DNA of 64,000 bases from Xanthomonas sp. Leaf148 (lineage in GTDB: Bacteria > Pseudomonadota > Gammaproteobacteria > Xanthomonadales > Xanthomonadaceae), in the NCBI RefSeq assembly GCF_001423585.1, contig NZ_LMOP01000001.1, forward strand, positions 124,001-188,000. Direction: 5' to 3'. Shown in pieces: positions 27,277 to 36,032 of this stretch. The notes beneath the pieces were generated by a model. The model saw only the letters and a list, made by a program, of their open reading frames with translations, was not told the origin of the DNA and did not search any database. Within the stretch, counting starts at the first letter, position 1. Each line of letters starts with the position of its first letter. Both the position numbers and the translations under genes were made by a program.

Positions 27277-27603
27277 ATGACCACCACGAATCACTATCAC
27301 GACCAAATTCAACGTGCCACGGAACGACTGGCTCAACTTCAAGCGAAGGAGCTTTTAGTCAATCAGCGCCACGCAGTGAAAGCGAAGGAAATGAAGCGCC
27401 GCGAGGAAAGCAAACGACGCAAGCGGGTGGCAGAGATTGTTTTCCTTGCAGGGGCAGAAGCGCTAGAGGACAACGAGTTGTTAGGCGCGTTGCTGGCCCA
27501 TATGGAAAACCGAAATGATCACGCAACTCGAAACCACGCCCGCTCGCTTGGAGGGCTGCGAATGGCGATCGCCAGCGCCGACGAAAGCCCAAGAACGCAC
27601 TAA
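27277..27603 (+). CDS. TraD-like small conjugation accessory protein
   Basis: 108 aa from the ATG at 27277 (ccggag 6 bases upstream). It opens with a helical stretch IQRATERLAQLQAKELLVNQ, then a basic segment (KRREESKRRKRVAEIVF), then LAGAEALEDNELLGALLAHM. This is the layout of the small TraD-type proteins encoded opposite MobA/MobL/TraA relaxases in mobilizable plasmids and integrative elements (helix, K/R-rich patch, short alanine-leucine helix). Such proteins help relaxosome formation. It is not the large TraD coupling ATPase. Its gene starts 256 bp from the divergent relaxase across the putative oriT. Confidence 0.65.
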   Translation: MTTTNHYHDQIQRATERLAQLQAKELLVNQRHAVKAKEMKRREESKRRKRVAEIVFLAGAEALEDNELLGALLAHMENRNDHATRNHARSLGGLRMAIASADESPRTH

Positions 27604-27785
27604 CCTGGTTCTCAAAGCTCGCGTTTGCTTGCGGGGCGATAAGTTGCGGCCTTCCAAAAGTTGAGCTACAAAGTGACTGCCAGTGGGGGAATCCCTCCGG
27701 TGTTGTGCCCGCATGCCAAACGGCTCCGGGTGCCCGAGGTCCACCCAATGGGGGCACGGGAATCCTTTCGATTCCGGAGCTTCCC

Positions 27786-28160
27786 ATGAGCAAGAAACGC
27801 CTCAAGACCCTTCGCATCCTTGCCTTCCATGCACAGCATGGCCGCTGCTTCTACTGCTGCCGTCCGATGTGGCTCTCCTCGCCAGACGAACTGGGCTTGC
27901 GCCCGCGCTCTGCGCGGCCGTTCCAATGCTCGGCGGAGCATCTGCTCGCAAAGCAAGATGGAGGAAGTGACACACGAGAGAACGTCGTTGCTGCGCACGT
28001 GGTGTGCAACCAAAGACGGCATAGGGTTACGCCGCCACCCTCGCCCGACGCTTACCTAGCGAGAGTGAGTCGAGAAATTGCAAAGAACAAATGGCATCCG
28101 CGCTCGTTGAATCTCAAAGCACGCGCTATGGTAGTCCATGCGCCGACGTCGCTATTATGA
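27786..28160 (+). CDS. HNH endonuclease-like protein
   Basis: A 124-aa protein starting MSKKRLKTLRILAFHAQHG. Two zinc-binding CxxC-type knuckles bracket the motif: RCFYCCRPM, then CSAEHLLAKQDGGSDTREN and VVAAHVVCNQRRH. EHLLAKQDGG carries the catalytic His of the HNH (ββα-metal) fold, and the N and H follow in TRENVVAAHVVCNQRR. A short C-terminal tail follows. The protein lies in the same direction as the TraD-like gene 183 bp upstream and the next HNH protein 90 bp downstream. A role in defence, phage exclusion or mobile-element biology is possible; the target is unknown. Confidence 0.82.
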   Translation: MSKKRLKTLRILAFHAQHGRCFYCCRPMWLSSPDELGLRPRSARPFQCSAEHLLAKQDGGSDTRENVVAAHVVCNQRRHRVTPPPSPDAYLARVSREIAKNKWHPRSLNLKARAMVVHAPTSLL

Positions 28161-28249
28161 CCGGGCATCCGCTCAAAACTAGTTCAGAAAATCAAACCTA
28201 TTTTGATGTAATCACCAGTCGCTTGGTGCCATTTAGAAAAGGAAATCGC

Positions 28250-29494
28250 ATGCGCATCACTCAAGCTTTCCGCCAATACGGCGTAGAGCTGCTCAATCCG
28301 CAGTTCACCTATTCGGCAATCTCAGAAGAGCCAAGGCAGGTGATAGTCAGCCTCTGGGAACATGACTTCTCGCCCGGAAGGTTGAGCTATGAGAGTGGAA
28401 CGACTTACTGGAAAGGTGCCGGAAAGCACACGTTTCTAAAGCACCTACGACTGTCATTTGAGCAGAACATTCCTATCCGCGTCGTTGTGGCATCTTCCGA
28501 TGACCCACGTGAGGTTGAGTTGGGAAACGCCACACGTTTGACAAACGATTTCGAACCCGACTTCACGTTGGTTGGACGGGTTGAGACGCTCGAAGCTGAC
28601 GGATTTAAGCTAACCTTCAAGCATACCGGCCAGCTACCCATTGGCGAAGACGAACGTCGGCGAAAAGTCTCGGCGAAGTATTGGCATGTTACTGAAGCCG
28701 TGGCGGCGCTCCAAGAGCCCTCTTCTCTTGCTCAAATCAAACATTGGCTGAGCCAAAACTATGGCGAAGAAGACCACTCAGACTTGGGTGCCAATCTGTC
28801 TTTTCTGACGGTTAACGATGCCAATAGGCGGCATTTCGATAAATCAAGAAAGAACTGGCACTCTGACTCCGGGCATCCAAGAGACCGGCTGTTCCGCCAC
28901 GGAAAACGTCGCAGCGTGACATATCAAGTCTTCAGGCCAGAAATTCATGGGCACTGGGATTTGCAGCGGAACGGGGAAGGCGACTGGGAAGCAGTGCAGC
29001 TTCCAGAGAGCGAAATCGTTTTGGCCGAGACCGAGGCCTTGGGCCATGCATTTGAACACCTACCGCCTCTTGACTCGGATTATGACGCGCGTGTGTGGGC
29101 CCTTACGGCAGTGGCCCAACGGCGGGGCCAATCCACTTTCAGGCATCAGCTACTTGAGGCCTACGAGCGACGCTGCGCCATCACTGGAAGCAACGCGATA
29201 GCAGTGTTAGAGGCTGCTCACATTTGCCCTTACAGAGGAGATCATACGAACCGGGTAGACAACGGACTGCTTCTACGCGCAGACATCCACACGCTGTTTG
29301 ATCTTGGACTTATTTGGATCACCACAGAGCACCACATTGCAGTAGCTCCCTCTCTGATAGGAACCGACTACGAAGATTTAGACGGAAATTTTCTGCGTCT
29401 CCCTAGCGCGCACTCATTGCATCCTAATCCGGAGCACTTGGCTAACCATGCCCGGCTGGCTAAGGCAAAGAGCGGACTGCATGTGACTACCTAA
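28250..29494 (+). CDS. HNH endonuclease (HNH_2-type) with large N-terminal domain
   Basis: 414 aa from the ATG at 28250 (aagga about 8 bases upstream); an upstream extension is open but has no ribosome-binding site. Residues 1-280 have no recognised fold: MRITQAFRQYGVELLNPQFT, then VIVSLWEHDF and a polar middle. The C-terminus carries the HNH_2 pattern: FRHQLLEAYERRCAITGSNA, VLEAAHICPYRGD with catalytic AHI, NGLLLRADIHTLFDLGLI and the following NH. The same C-terminus is found in SAD/SRA-like and other modification-dependent nucleases. The N-terminal domain may recognise DNA. It is separate from the HNH protein upstream. Confidence 0.8.
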   Translation: MRITQAFRQYGVELLNPQFTYSAISEEPRQVIVSLWEHDFSPGRLSYESGTTYWKGAGKHTFLKHLRLSFEQNIPIRVVVASSDDPREVELGNATRLTNDFEPDFTLVGRVETLEADGFKLTFKHTGQLPIGEDERRRKVSAKYWHVTEAVAALQEPSSLAQIKHWLSQNYGEEDHSDLGANLSFLTVNDANRRHFDKSRKNWHSDSGHPRDRLFRHGKRRSVTYQVFRPEIHGHWDLQRNGEGDWEAVQLPESEIVLAETEALGHAFEHLPPLDSDYDARVWALTAVAQRRGQSTFRHQLLEAYERRCAITGSNAIAVLEAAHICPYRGDHTNRVDNGLLLRADIHTLFDLGLIWITTEHHIAVAPSLIGTDYEDLDGNFLRLPSAHSLHPNPEHLANHARLAKAKSGLHVTT

Positions 29495-29666
29495 GCTCCT
29501 CGGAGTCGCCACACCTTGTGGGCTATTGCAACTTCAAGGGTGTGGCTTTTCCTCTTCTGCGGTGCCCCCCTGATACCAGCAGGTGCCCCCCGCAGGTTTT
29601 GCCTAGTCTCAAACATGTTGAATCTTTAATTCATCATCGGATGGAAACCGCGCGAGCATTCCGTTT

Positions 29667-32246
29667 CTACATCGTAATTCTGGGCCCCTGTTCCTGCTGG
29701 GCTGTCTGCTGCTGGGTTTGTTCCAGCGCCTGTTGGCGCACCTGATCTTGCTTGATGACCTCAGCTTGCTGCAAGTTCTGCTGGGCAGGCTCCTGGGCGG
29801 CCTCGCGCCCGTCCACATGAGCATGGAAGAACGGTCCCTTGTCCCCGAAGGGAGCATAGATCGCAACGACGTTTTGAGCACCATTGTTCCCCAAGCCTCC
29901 GGTCACCCGGTCGACCCGTTGCAACAGCGAGTCTTCGGCTTGCTGCTTGTAGAGCGACGCCGACACGTTCCGGCTTTCCTCATCGTTCCAGTTGCCCGTG
30001 CCCCGCACCCAGGAATGGATCTGCTGGTAGGTGGAGTGGTCCGGGTGCGCGGGGTTGTCCGCCAGTAACGGACTAGCAGACTCCCTCTCCTGCGCCGGCT
30101 CTGCCTCGCGATTGTTGCTGCGCCCTGGCCCGGTCACCGACACCGCGCCCAGCGTCGGCACATGCGCCATAGCGGGCTGGCCTAGTTCGGCCTTGGCCTG
30201 GCGTAGCTCCTCAGCGGTTGTCAATGCGACCTGGTGGGCAACCCCGTCTTGGCCAACTTGGTAGTGGGCAATGGAACTGTCGTAGCCGTATTGCCCCTGC
30301 TCGTTCGGCTTCAGCTGCTGCATCGTCGGGCCGGCAAGGCCTTCGGTCTGCTTGGTGCGCTGGGTGGCCAGCTCCACCGCCTGAAGGTTGTTCTCCTGGG
30401 CATTGAGGTCAACGCCCGCAGCCCGGTATCGATGCAGGAGCTCGTTGTGCTCCATCTGCGCGGGCGTAGGCGCTGGCCGCGACTGGATGGCGGCCAAAGT
30501 CTCCTGTGCGCGCTCCAGCGAAGGCTGGCGCATCTGATTCGTCAGCTCCAGCTCCAACGCAAGGTTGCCAGTAGCCATACCCTCTTTGCCGGCCCACTGC
30601 CCGGCATCGTTTCGCTGGTAGAGCTGGCCGTTATGGCCCTGGACCTGGTCGGGCTTGGCCCGGGCGCTCTCCACGGCCTCAGGCACTGCAACTCCGTAGT
30701 CCTGCCCGCGCTGAGCGGCATGGTTTTCCAGGTAGGCCTGGGTGATAGCCTCGCGACCAGTGGAAATATTGTTCTCGATACGAGCCAGAGATTCCTGGTT
30801 TAAACGCTGCGCCTGCGCAGGGGTAGCGGCCTGAGGCTCGTAAACACCCTGGTCGCTTGCACCCGCCACGCCAGTCTTGACCTGGCGTTCCCAGGACTCG
30901 GTAGCCGGATTGCGCTGCCAGTTCTGGTTGTCCAGTCCCGTCTGGTCGCTAGGCTTGGCCGGGAGATTGAACGGATCCTGCGGCGGCGGTGCCTTGCCCA
31001 GCGCCAACTCGGCAGCTTTGGCATTCGCCACCGCACCCAGTTCCTGGGACTTGGCGTAGCTGGCCCCCACTGGGGCCTGACTAGGAGTGTCTCGTCCATC
31101 GGCCCCGCGCTCGAAAGCGCCTTGGCGCTGCCAATCCCGGCCGTTGAATTGCCAATCCACACCGGCCTTGTCGGTCTGGTGGTAGATGGCGCGGTTGTCC
31201 AGCAAATCGGCGCCTTTGTCGAAGGCCTTGCTCATCAAGACCGCATCGCCCACCACCAACGCCGCAGGCACGAAGCCGGTTCCGCCCAGTGCTGCGGCCG
31301 TGGATGCACCGCCGGCCCAGCCGCCTGCATTGCGAGCAATGGCGTGCTGAACCTCCGACTGCGCAGCCGTGGTGTTGCCCTGCTCCATCAGCGCAGCCGC
31401 CGTGCGTGCGGTCATGACCGCATCCGTGCCCGTGGTCAGAAGTCCGCCTGCACGCGTCAGGCCCCGAGCAGAGGCCTCGCCCATCAACAGCTGCATGGCG
31501 ACATCACCGCGCTGCCCGCGAGGCACACGGAGGTTTTGTGCGGCTTCCTCTCCCAGGGTTTGCTCGACTACTAGGATGCCTCGCTCGGACATCACGATGC
31601 GCCCGTCGTGATGGGCGTTATTGATGGCAAGCGACAACCCGCTGCGCTGAAGCTCGATATTTCCACCTCGAACGATCGCGCTATTGCTGGTCTGAATCTG
31701 GTTGAGCGTAGTAACAATTCGAGACTCAGAGTGCACGACCGCTCCCCAGCCATGGTCCACTTGAGTGAACCCCTTCAGGTCATCGATCTGCTGGGCATGG
31801 CTCTGATAGTAGGCTGGGATATCACGAAAAAACTGGCGCACCCTCTGATTGGTTTGCGCCGGAAGCTCACCAACGGGCGTGTTGGTATTCAAGTCGTTGT
31901 TGATCAGCCCAACCTTAACGGTATCGCGCAGCTGTTCGACACGTTTTGCGACCCGGTCTATCGCGTCCGTGTCGCCGCTCAACGCCAGTCGGCCGTCTCG
32001 TGTCGACTGCAGCCGCTCTAATCGCTCAAGCATGCCGTTTTGGTATTCGGCTAACGGTCCGCCACTGTGTGGCGTAACACCGATAGCGTCCGCCAGCTGA
32101 GGACTGGCAGGGAGGAACAAGCGGTTTTCAGGCGCATGAATATGGAACTTACCCACCTCTTGCAACTTCGCCAACAGTTCGCTGTTTTTCAGCGTCTGCT
32201 GTTCGATGTTGTGATGGTCTTGAAAAAGCGTCCGATAGTTCGGCAT
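29667..32246 (-). CDS. X-Tfe-type T4SS effector: AHH-like nuclease with C-terminal XVIPCD-like domain
   Basis: 859 aa. Residues 10-110 look like an AHH nuclease: FQDHHNIEQQTLKNSELLAK, FHIHAPENRLFLPA and TPHSGGPLAEYQNGM keep the HH pair and the later H. Alanine- and glutamine-rich sequence fills the middle. The last 125 residues (DHSTYQQIHSWVRG, LLQRVDRVTGGL, NVVAIYAPFGD, then a Q-rich tail) match the pattern of the Xanthomonas VirB-interacting domain that marks type IV secretion substrates used against rival bacteria. The toxin domain at the N-terminus with the signal at the C-terminus is normal for this class. The Imm11-like gene immediately upstream is the likely immunity. No vir genes are in the window, so secretion would depend on the chromosomal T4SS. 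Confidence 0.8.
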   Translation of the reverse strand: MPNYRTLFQDHHNIEQQTLKNSELLAKLQEVGKFHIHAPENRLFLPASPQLADAIGVTPHSGGPLAEYQNGMLERLERLQSTRDGRLALSGDTDAIDRVAKRVEQLRDTVKVGLINNDLNTNTPVGELPAQTNQRVRQFFRDIPAYYQSHAQQIDDLKGFTQVDHGWGAVVHSESRIVTTLNQIQTSNSAIVRGGNIELQRSGLSLAINNAHHDGRIVMSERGILVVEQTLGEEAAQNLRVPRGQRGDVAMQLLMGEASARGLTRAGGLLTTGTDAVMTARTAAALMEQGNTTAAQSEVQHAIARNAGGWAGGASTAAALGGTGFVPAALVVGDAVLMSKAFDKGADLLDNRAIYHQTDKAGVDWQFNGRDWQRQGAFERGADGRDTPSQAPVGASYAKSQELGAVANAKAAELALGKAPPPQDPFNLPAKPSDQTGLDNQNWQRNPATESWERQVKTGVAGASDQGVYEPQAATPAQAQRLNQESLARIENNISTGREAITQAYLENHAAQRGQDYGVAVPEAVESARAKPDQVQGHNGQLYQRNDAGQWAGKEGMATGNLALELELTNQMRQPSLERAQETLAAIQSRPAPTPAQMEHNELLHRYRAAGVDLNAQENNLQAVELATQRTKQTEGLAGPTMQQLKPNEQGQYGYDSSIAHYQVGQDGVAHQVALTTAEELRQAKAELGQPAMAHVPTLGAVSVTGPGRSNNREAEPAQERESASPLLADNPAHPDHSTYQQIHSWVRGTGNWNDEESRNVSASLYKQQAEDSLLQRVDRVTGGLGNNGAQNVVAIYAPFGDKGPFFHAHVDGREAAQEPAQQNLQQAEVIKQDQVRQQALEQTQQQTAQQEQGPRITM

Positions 32247-32283
32247 GGCTCAGAATCCCTTCCTTGTGGCCTTGACGCGTGGA

Positions 32284-32925
32284 TCAGCAGTTCACCGTGT
32301 CGTAGAACCAAAGACCATTGGACTCGTTCGAAGTGACGATGCCTGCAGCTTCGACAGCTTCTTTGAACGCTCTATCGCAGAAAACACCGCCATGGAAAGG
32401 CAGCCTAAATACGTGTGCCGAGCCAAGGACATCGCGCCTGAAGGCTAGTCGCACGTCGCCGGTGAGATCGTAGTATTTGCCCTCCTCGAAGTCGTCACTG
32501 ATTTCGATGTTGAGCTGAGAGGTGCCCTCATCCAACGCATCTAGCGTGCGAACCACATCGCAAAGGAAGACGGTTGGCCCTGGCGATCCATCGGCGAGAC
32601 GATAGTCGGCATCTGCAAAAACGAAGGCATTCGCGTCCACTGACTCCATGGCTTGGCGGAGCCGTTCGGAGACCAACCAGTAGCCACTGAAGCCGCCTTC
32701 CAGGTCCTGAGGAGGCACACCTTCACTGGGAACGTAGACCAAGCGCGGGGTCTCGCGCATCGGAGGGAATCCGCCGTCCTCTGGCTTCAAGATGAGGCGG
32801 GGCGGCGTTCGCAGGGCTTTTTCGTTCTCAAAAATTACTCCATGCCCCTTGCCGCCTCGGCGAGCATCGGGCCGCAATTGGAAGAACTCACCGGCCTTCG
32901 GTTCGTTGGTCGTCTTCGTTTCCAT
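32284..32925 (-). CDS. Imm11-like (DUF1629) immunity protein
   Basis: 213 aa starting METKTTNEPKAGEFFQLRPD, with GGAGGAGA about 8 bases upstream; a TTG 26 codons earlier is a poorer start. The pattern is that of Imm11/DUF1629 proteins: FFQLRPDARRGGKGHGVIF, PRLVYVPSEGVPPQDLEGGF, YWLVSERLRQAMESVD and DADYRL. Such proteins commonly accompany AHH and related nuclease toxins. It ends 37 bp before the effector and precedes it on the same strand, so it is translated first. No signal peptide is present, which fits cytoplasmic protection against a nuclease. Confidence 0.8.
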   Translation of the reverse strand: METKTTNEPKAGEFFQLRPDARRGGKGHGVIFENEKALRTPPRLILKPEDGGFPPMRETPRLVYVPSEGVPPQDLEGGFSGYWLVSERLRQAMESVDANAFVFADADYRLADGSPGPTVFLCDVVRTLDALDEGTSQLNIEISDDFEEGKYYDLTGDVRLAFRRDVLGSAHVFRLPFHGGVFCDRAFKEAVEAAGIVTSNESNGLWFYDTVNC

Positions 32926-33075
32926 GCGTTCGGTCTCCTCCATGTGGGTGTTCATCCATTGCTCTGACCAGGAGTTTACCGCCCTAGGCTTCGCGATGGA
33001 CAACCGAGCATGGGTTGTTTGCTACCGGGTGGACCGCCCTACAATCCGACAACTCTAGGCAAAGGATTGGGAAAA

Positions 33076-33492
33076 ATGCGGAAATACGGACTTGTATCGC
33101 AGGAAGACGAGTGGGGTTGTGCGGCTGCCTGCGTGGCATCTCTCTTGGACATCCCGTATCAGCGGGCAAAGCGCTTACTGGAAAAGGAAAAGTCGAGCGG
33201 AATAGACGACCACCCGGAAGGCTTTGAGATCGACGAAATAGCCCATGCTCTTTACAAGAAAGATGTAAAGGTTGTTGCAGACTGGAATCCTCCCGCGAAG
33301 CTGCCCAGCGGCACGATTGTGTGCATCCACAGCCGCGTCAAATACAAGAGCTATCACTACCTACTCAAGGTCCCAGGCGGCTACATGGACCCCTGGTTCG
33401 ACCTGAAAGATGGAGTCATGGAAGCGCAACTGCGCGCGGAACTACCCAAAGGGACCAAGCTTGTTGTGACCCTTATTCCGACAAAGAAATAA
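33076..33492 (+). CDS. C39-like cysteine peptidase-fold protein
   Basis: 138 aa from the ATG at 33076. It opens MRKYGLVSQEDEWGCAAACV, the Q...CGxxC pattern of C39-like peptidases, with the catalytic Cys in GCAAACVASLLDIPY. The His lies in YHYLLKVPGGYMDPW, with the Asp in MDPW. No signal peptide or ABC-transporter domain is present, so it is the free-standing form often encoded next to toxin or immunity genes. It is divergent from the Imm11-like gene (150 bp). Whether it processes the effector or is unrelated cargo is unknown. A hairpin follows at 33536. Confidence 0.7.
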   Translation: MRKYGLVSQEDEWGCAAACVASLLDIPYQRAKRLLEKEKSSGIDDHPEGFEIDEIAHALYKKDVKVVADWNPPAKLPSGTIVCIHSRVKYKSYHYLLKVPGGYMDPWFDLKDGVMEAQLRAELPKGTKLVVTLIPTKK

Positions 33493-33535
33493 GGCTCTTG
33501 AGAGAAGATCCGTGGATTGGTAGATGTGAACGTCG

Positions 33536-33559
33536 GAGCGGCAGCACGGACTGCCGCTC
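33536..33559 (+). terminator. Hairpin between the C39-like gene and the RadC gene
   Basis: A 9-bp stem gagcggcag / ctgccgctc with a 6-base loop, 44 bases after the C39-like stop codon and followed by a T-rich stretch. It lies between convergent genes. Confidence 0.5.
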
Positions 33560-33594
33560 TCGTCTGCTTCTAGGGACGGTTATGAAGGGGCGGG

Positions 33595-34074
33595 CTATGC
33601 CCACCCCCTTGCCGCCAGGCTGACGCTCTTCTGGCCACCGATGACCAAGTGGTCCAGCACTCGGATGTCCAGGAGGCCCAAGGCTTCCTGCAGGCGCTGG
33701 GTGACCTTGCGGTCCGCTTCGCTCGGCTCTGGATTGCCGCTCGGATGGTTGTGGAAGAGGATGACAGCCACCGCGTTGAGCTCAAGAGCGCGCTGTGCGA
33801 CGACTCGGGGATGAATCTCGCAGCCGTCGACCGTGCCGAAGAAGAGATGTTCGGTTGCCAGGATGTGATGCTTGGTGTCGAGGAAGACGACCCCGAAGAC
33901 TTCGTGACTCAGATGTGCGCAGCGGGCAACCAGGTAGTCGCCGGCTTGGTCGGGGCTGTGGATGCGGCCTTGGCGTTGAAGGCGCTGTTCCAAGATGGTC
34001 GCGGCGGCGAGCAAGATGCCCTCCTCGTCCATCTGGAGTTGGTATTGAGCCTTCAGGTCTTGGGTGCGCTTCAT
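33595..34074 (-). CDS. radC: RadC-like JAB-domain protein of mobile-element type
   Basis: 159 aa, the short form of RadC that travels on plasmids and integrative elements. The JAMM metalloprotease motif is intact: VAVILFHNHPSGNPEPSEAD supplies the HxHPSG...S..D, with a glutamate upstream in CEIHPRVVAQRALELNA. The chromosomal RadC is about 220 residues and carries an N-terminal helix-hairpin-helix; this one does not. Its role in mobile elements is undefined and the old repair assignment is doubtful. It marks the accessory nature of the 25-39 kb region. Confidence 0.85.
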   Translation of the reverse strand: MKRTQDLKAQYQLQMDEEGILLAAATILEQRLQRQGRIHSPDQAGDYLVARCAHLSHEVFGVVFLDTKHHILATEHLFFGTVDGCEIHPRVVAQRALELNAVAVILFHNHPSGNPEPSEADRKVTQRLQEALGLLDIRVLDHLVIGGQKSVSLAARGWA

Positions 34075-34557
34075 CGGTTCTTCTCCACCAGCGCGTTGTG
34101 CGCCTCGTGGGAACCGACAGGCGAAGCGTTCGGCCCTACCGCACCCGGGAGTGAGCGCCGCGGCAGCGGCGCGCAGCGGAGGGCCGCAACAGAGCGCCAG
34201 CGTCGAGAAGGAGGCCTGTCCTTGCGGTCGGGACAGCGAAGCTAAGGTCCCTTTCAGAGGCCCAGCGCTGGTGGAGGGCTAGTGATGCGCGACTGTCATG
34301 GCCGTGGTTGAAACACCAAGAGGACTGCCATGCTGCTCGCGTGCCATTGCCATCTGCTGCACTCGCCTTACCGCCCACTGCCGTATCCCGCCGCTTGCAA
34401 TCCGCTGACAGCTGCCAGCGCCAGCAGCCTTGAGCGTTGGCCTACGAAAAGCACTCATGCTCAACGCATTTCGGGCGCAGTAGGCTGAGGCACGCATCTC
34501 AGCGAAATGCCGCCTAGCTGTGGGACACTCGATGCATCTTCGGACTGGCACCGAGAC
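34075..34557. other. Intergenic stretch upstream of RadC and small genes
   Basis: No gene I can support. It holds a GC-rich hairpin at 34155-34172 (gcgccgc / gcggcgc) inside a region upstream of the minus-strand RadC gene. A 36-codon frame near 34300 is too short and weak to claim. Confidence 0.4.
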
Positions 34558-34836
34558 ATGGGAAATGAACGACTGAAGGCCGCCCGGGACCCGTGGATGC
34601 GCGTGGAAACGTGGCACACCTTTCACCCGCTTGACGAGCAGCGCTTCCATCTAGCCCTAGCTGCCGCCTTCGAGGTGGTCGACCTGCCTGCTGAAGCATT
34701 GGAGTTTGAGACCGCGATGCTGGCGCTCACGCGCAAGCACCACGGTGACGTGATGCTCCATCACATTGACGCGATCGAGGCCTATGCGCAGCTCGCCGAG
34801 AACATCAGCTTTTATCTCCACAACACGCGAGCATGA
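34558..34836 (+). CDS. Small hypothetical protein translationally coupled to a lipoprotein
   Basis: 92 aa from the ATG at 34558 (MGNERLKAARDPWMRVETWH); an alternative start 17 codons upstream is possible. The middle is helical (HLALAAAFEVVDLPAEALE) and the sequence ends SFYLHNTRA. No signal peptide or known fold. Its stop overlaps the start of the following lipoprotein gene (ATGA at 34833-34836), which implies co-translation. Confidence 0.5.
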   Translation: MGNERLKAARDPWMRVETWHTFHPLDEQRFHLALAAAFEVVDLPAEALEFETAMLALTRKHHGDVMLHHIDAIEAYAQLAENISFYLHNTRA

Positions 34837-35249
34837 CCGCCGCCATGAAGCGTATCCGCCACTTGCGCAGCCTGGTGCTTGCAATGCTTTTGGTCGTCTC
34901 ACTTGTCGGGTGCGCAGCGACTGGCCCCGTCACCAGCCCGCCCATCGAAGGCCCCGTGGGTCTGGGCGAGATTGCGGCGGTCGATGGGCCCAGGGTTCGT
35001 CCCGATAGCGTCATCGAAGACAGCCGCTGTCCGCCTGATGTTCAGTGCATCGTGGAGGGCCGGTTGATCGTTAGGGCAACCGTGATAGGGGGCGGCTGGT
35101 CTAAGCAGATCGACCTCACGTTGGGTATGCCGGTCCCTGTGGCCGATGGCATGTTGACGCTGGTAGACGCCACACCCGTGCCCCTCAGTGGGGAGGCCGT
35201 CCCAGCATCTGCCGCTCGTTTCACGTTCAAGTTTCAGGGCGGCCGGTAG
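34833..35249 (+). CDS. Putative lipoprotein
   Basis: 138 aa: MTAAMKRIRHLRSLVLAMLL followed by VVSLVGCAAT. The lipobox LVGC makes Cys27 the lipidated residue. The mature part has an alternating hydrophobic pattern (VEGRLIVRATVIGGGWSKQI, then DGMLTLVDATPVPLS) suggesting a small beta domain, with two further cysteines in SRCPPDVQC. Overlap ATGA with the upstream gene suggests an operon. Function unknown. Confidence 0.7.
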   Translation: MTAAMKRIRHLRSLVLAMLLVVSLVGCAATGPVTSPPIEGPVGLGEIAAVDGPRVRPDSVIEDSRCPPDVQCIVEGRLIVRATVIGGGWSKQIDLTLGMPVPVADGMLTLVDATPVPLSGEAVPASAARFTFKFQGGR

Positions 35250-35290
35250 CCAAGGGTGTTCAACACGCAGCGCCTTGGCCATTTGCGCTT

Positions 35291-35515
35291 TTAGCTTGGT
35301 TCGTCAGTGCTGGTGAGCCCGTGCCAGGACAAAATTTCCTCGGCCCGACGGCCAACGAATTGGGCGTCCTCGCTCGTCGCTGCCTTGCTCTCGATGGCGG
35401 CGGCCATGACTGTAAAAGCTCGCCGAAAGTGGCGGCGATCAGGACTCGACGCCCGCAATGTCGGCACGGCTGCATCCAGGCGTTCGAGGTGAAGGCGTAG
35501 CTCGGCTCGGTCCAT
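35291..35515 (-). CDS. Small hypothetical protein
   Basis: 74 aa, mostly helical: MDRAELRLHLERLDAAVPTL, then RRHFRRAFTVMAAAIESKAA and RAEEILSWHG. Codon use matches its neighbours. It is convergent with the lipoprotein gene (stop to stop 41 bp). No signal peptide, no known family. Confidence 0.5.
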   Translation of the reverse strand: MDRAELRLHLERLDAAVPTLRASSPDRRHFRRAFTVMAAAIESKAATSEDAQFVGRRAEEILSWHGLTSTDEPS

Positions 35516-36032
35516 GAGCTAAGTATCGGCAGTGCGGTCGCATCACCTGAGACGCGCCCTCACCCTGATACGGCAGAAGCGCCACGATCGTGCGCTGACA
35601 GCGTGCGGGCTAACTAGATGCCTCGCACCTACCGGCGCCTGGCTTTAATCGGAGGTAGCACGTAGGGCGGCTATGCCTCCAACCTACTTGGGCGCAGCCA
35701 ACGATCGAACTCCTTGTGGGTTGCCGGCACGACGCTGCTCAAGCGTCGCGCGGGGTGAGCGACCATCGGTCCCGCGTCCGGCAGCATCAGATTGCTCCTG
35801 TGGCATTGCTGAAACCATAGGTCTCACACCCCTTAGGCTGTCAGGAAGTTCTGAGCCGCGCGTCACTTGTCACCTACGCAATTGAAACCCGGCTTGGCCG
35901 AGGCCGAGCGACTCATTGTTCGGCCGGGTCTTCGTAGGCACCCCGATTCAAAGCCCGGTAGCGCCAGGGCACGACATCCTCCAAGAACGTGATTGCTGGC
36001 GCGGTCGTGTGCGTAGCGATACCTAGCGCGCA
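35516..36032. other. Intergenic stretch with a possible terminator
   Basis: No gene supported. At 35887-35929 an inverted repeat (acccggc / gccgggt) with a 29-base loop lies downstream of the minus-strand 36033 gene, with a short T-rich tail on that strand; a weak terminator is possible. A minus-strand frame near 35700-35866 is open but has no family character. Confidence 0.4.
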
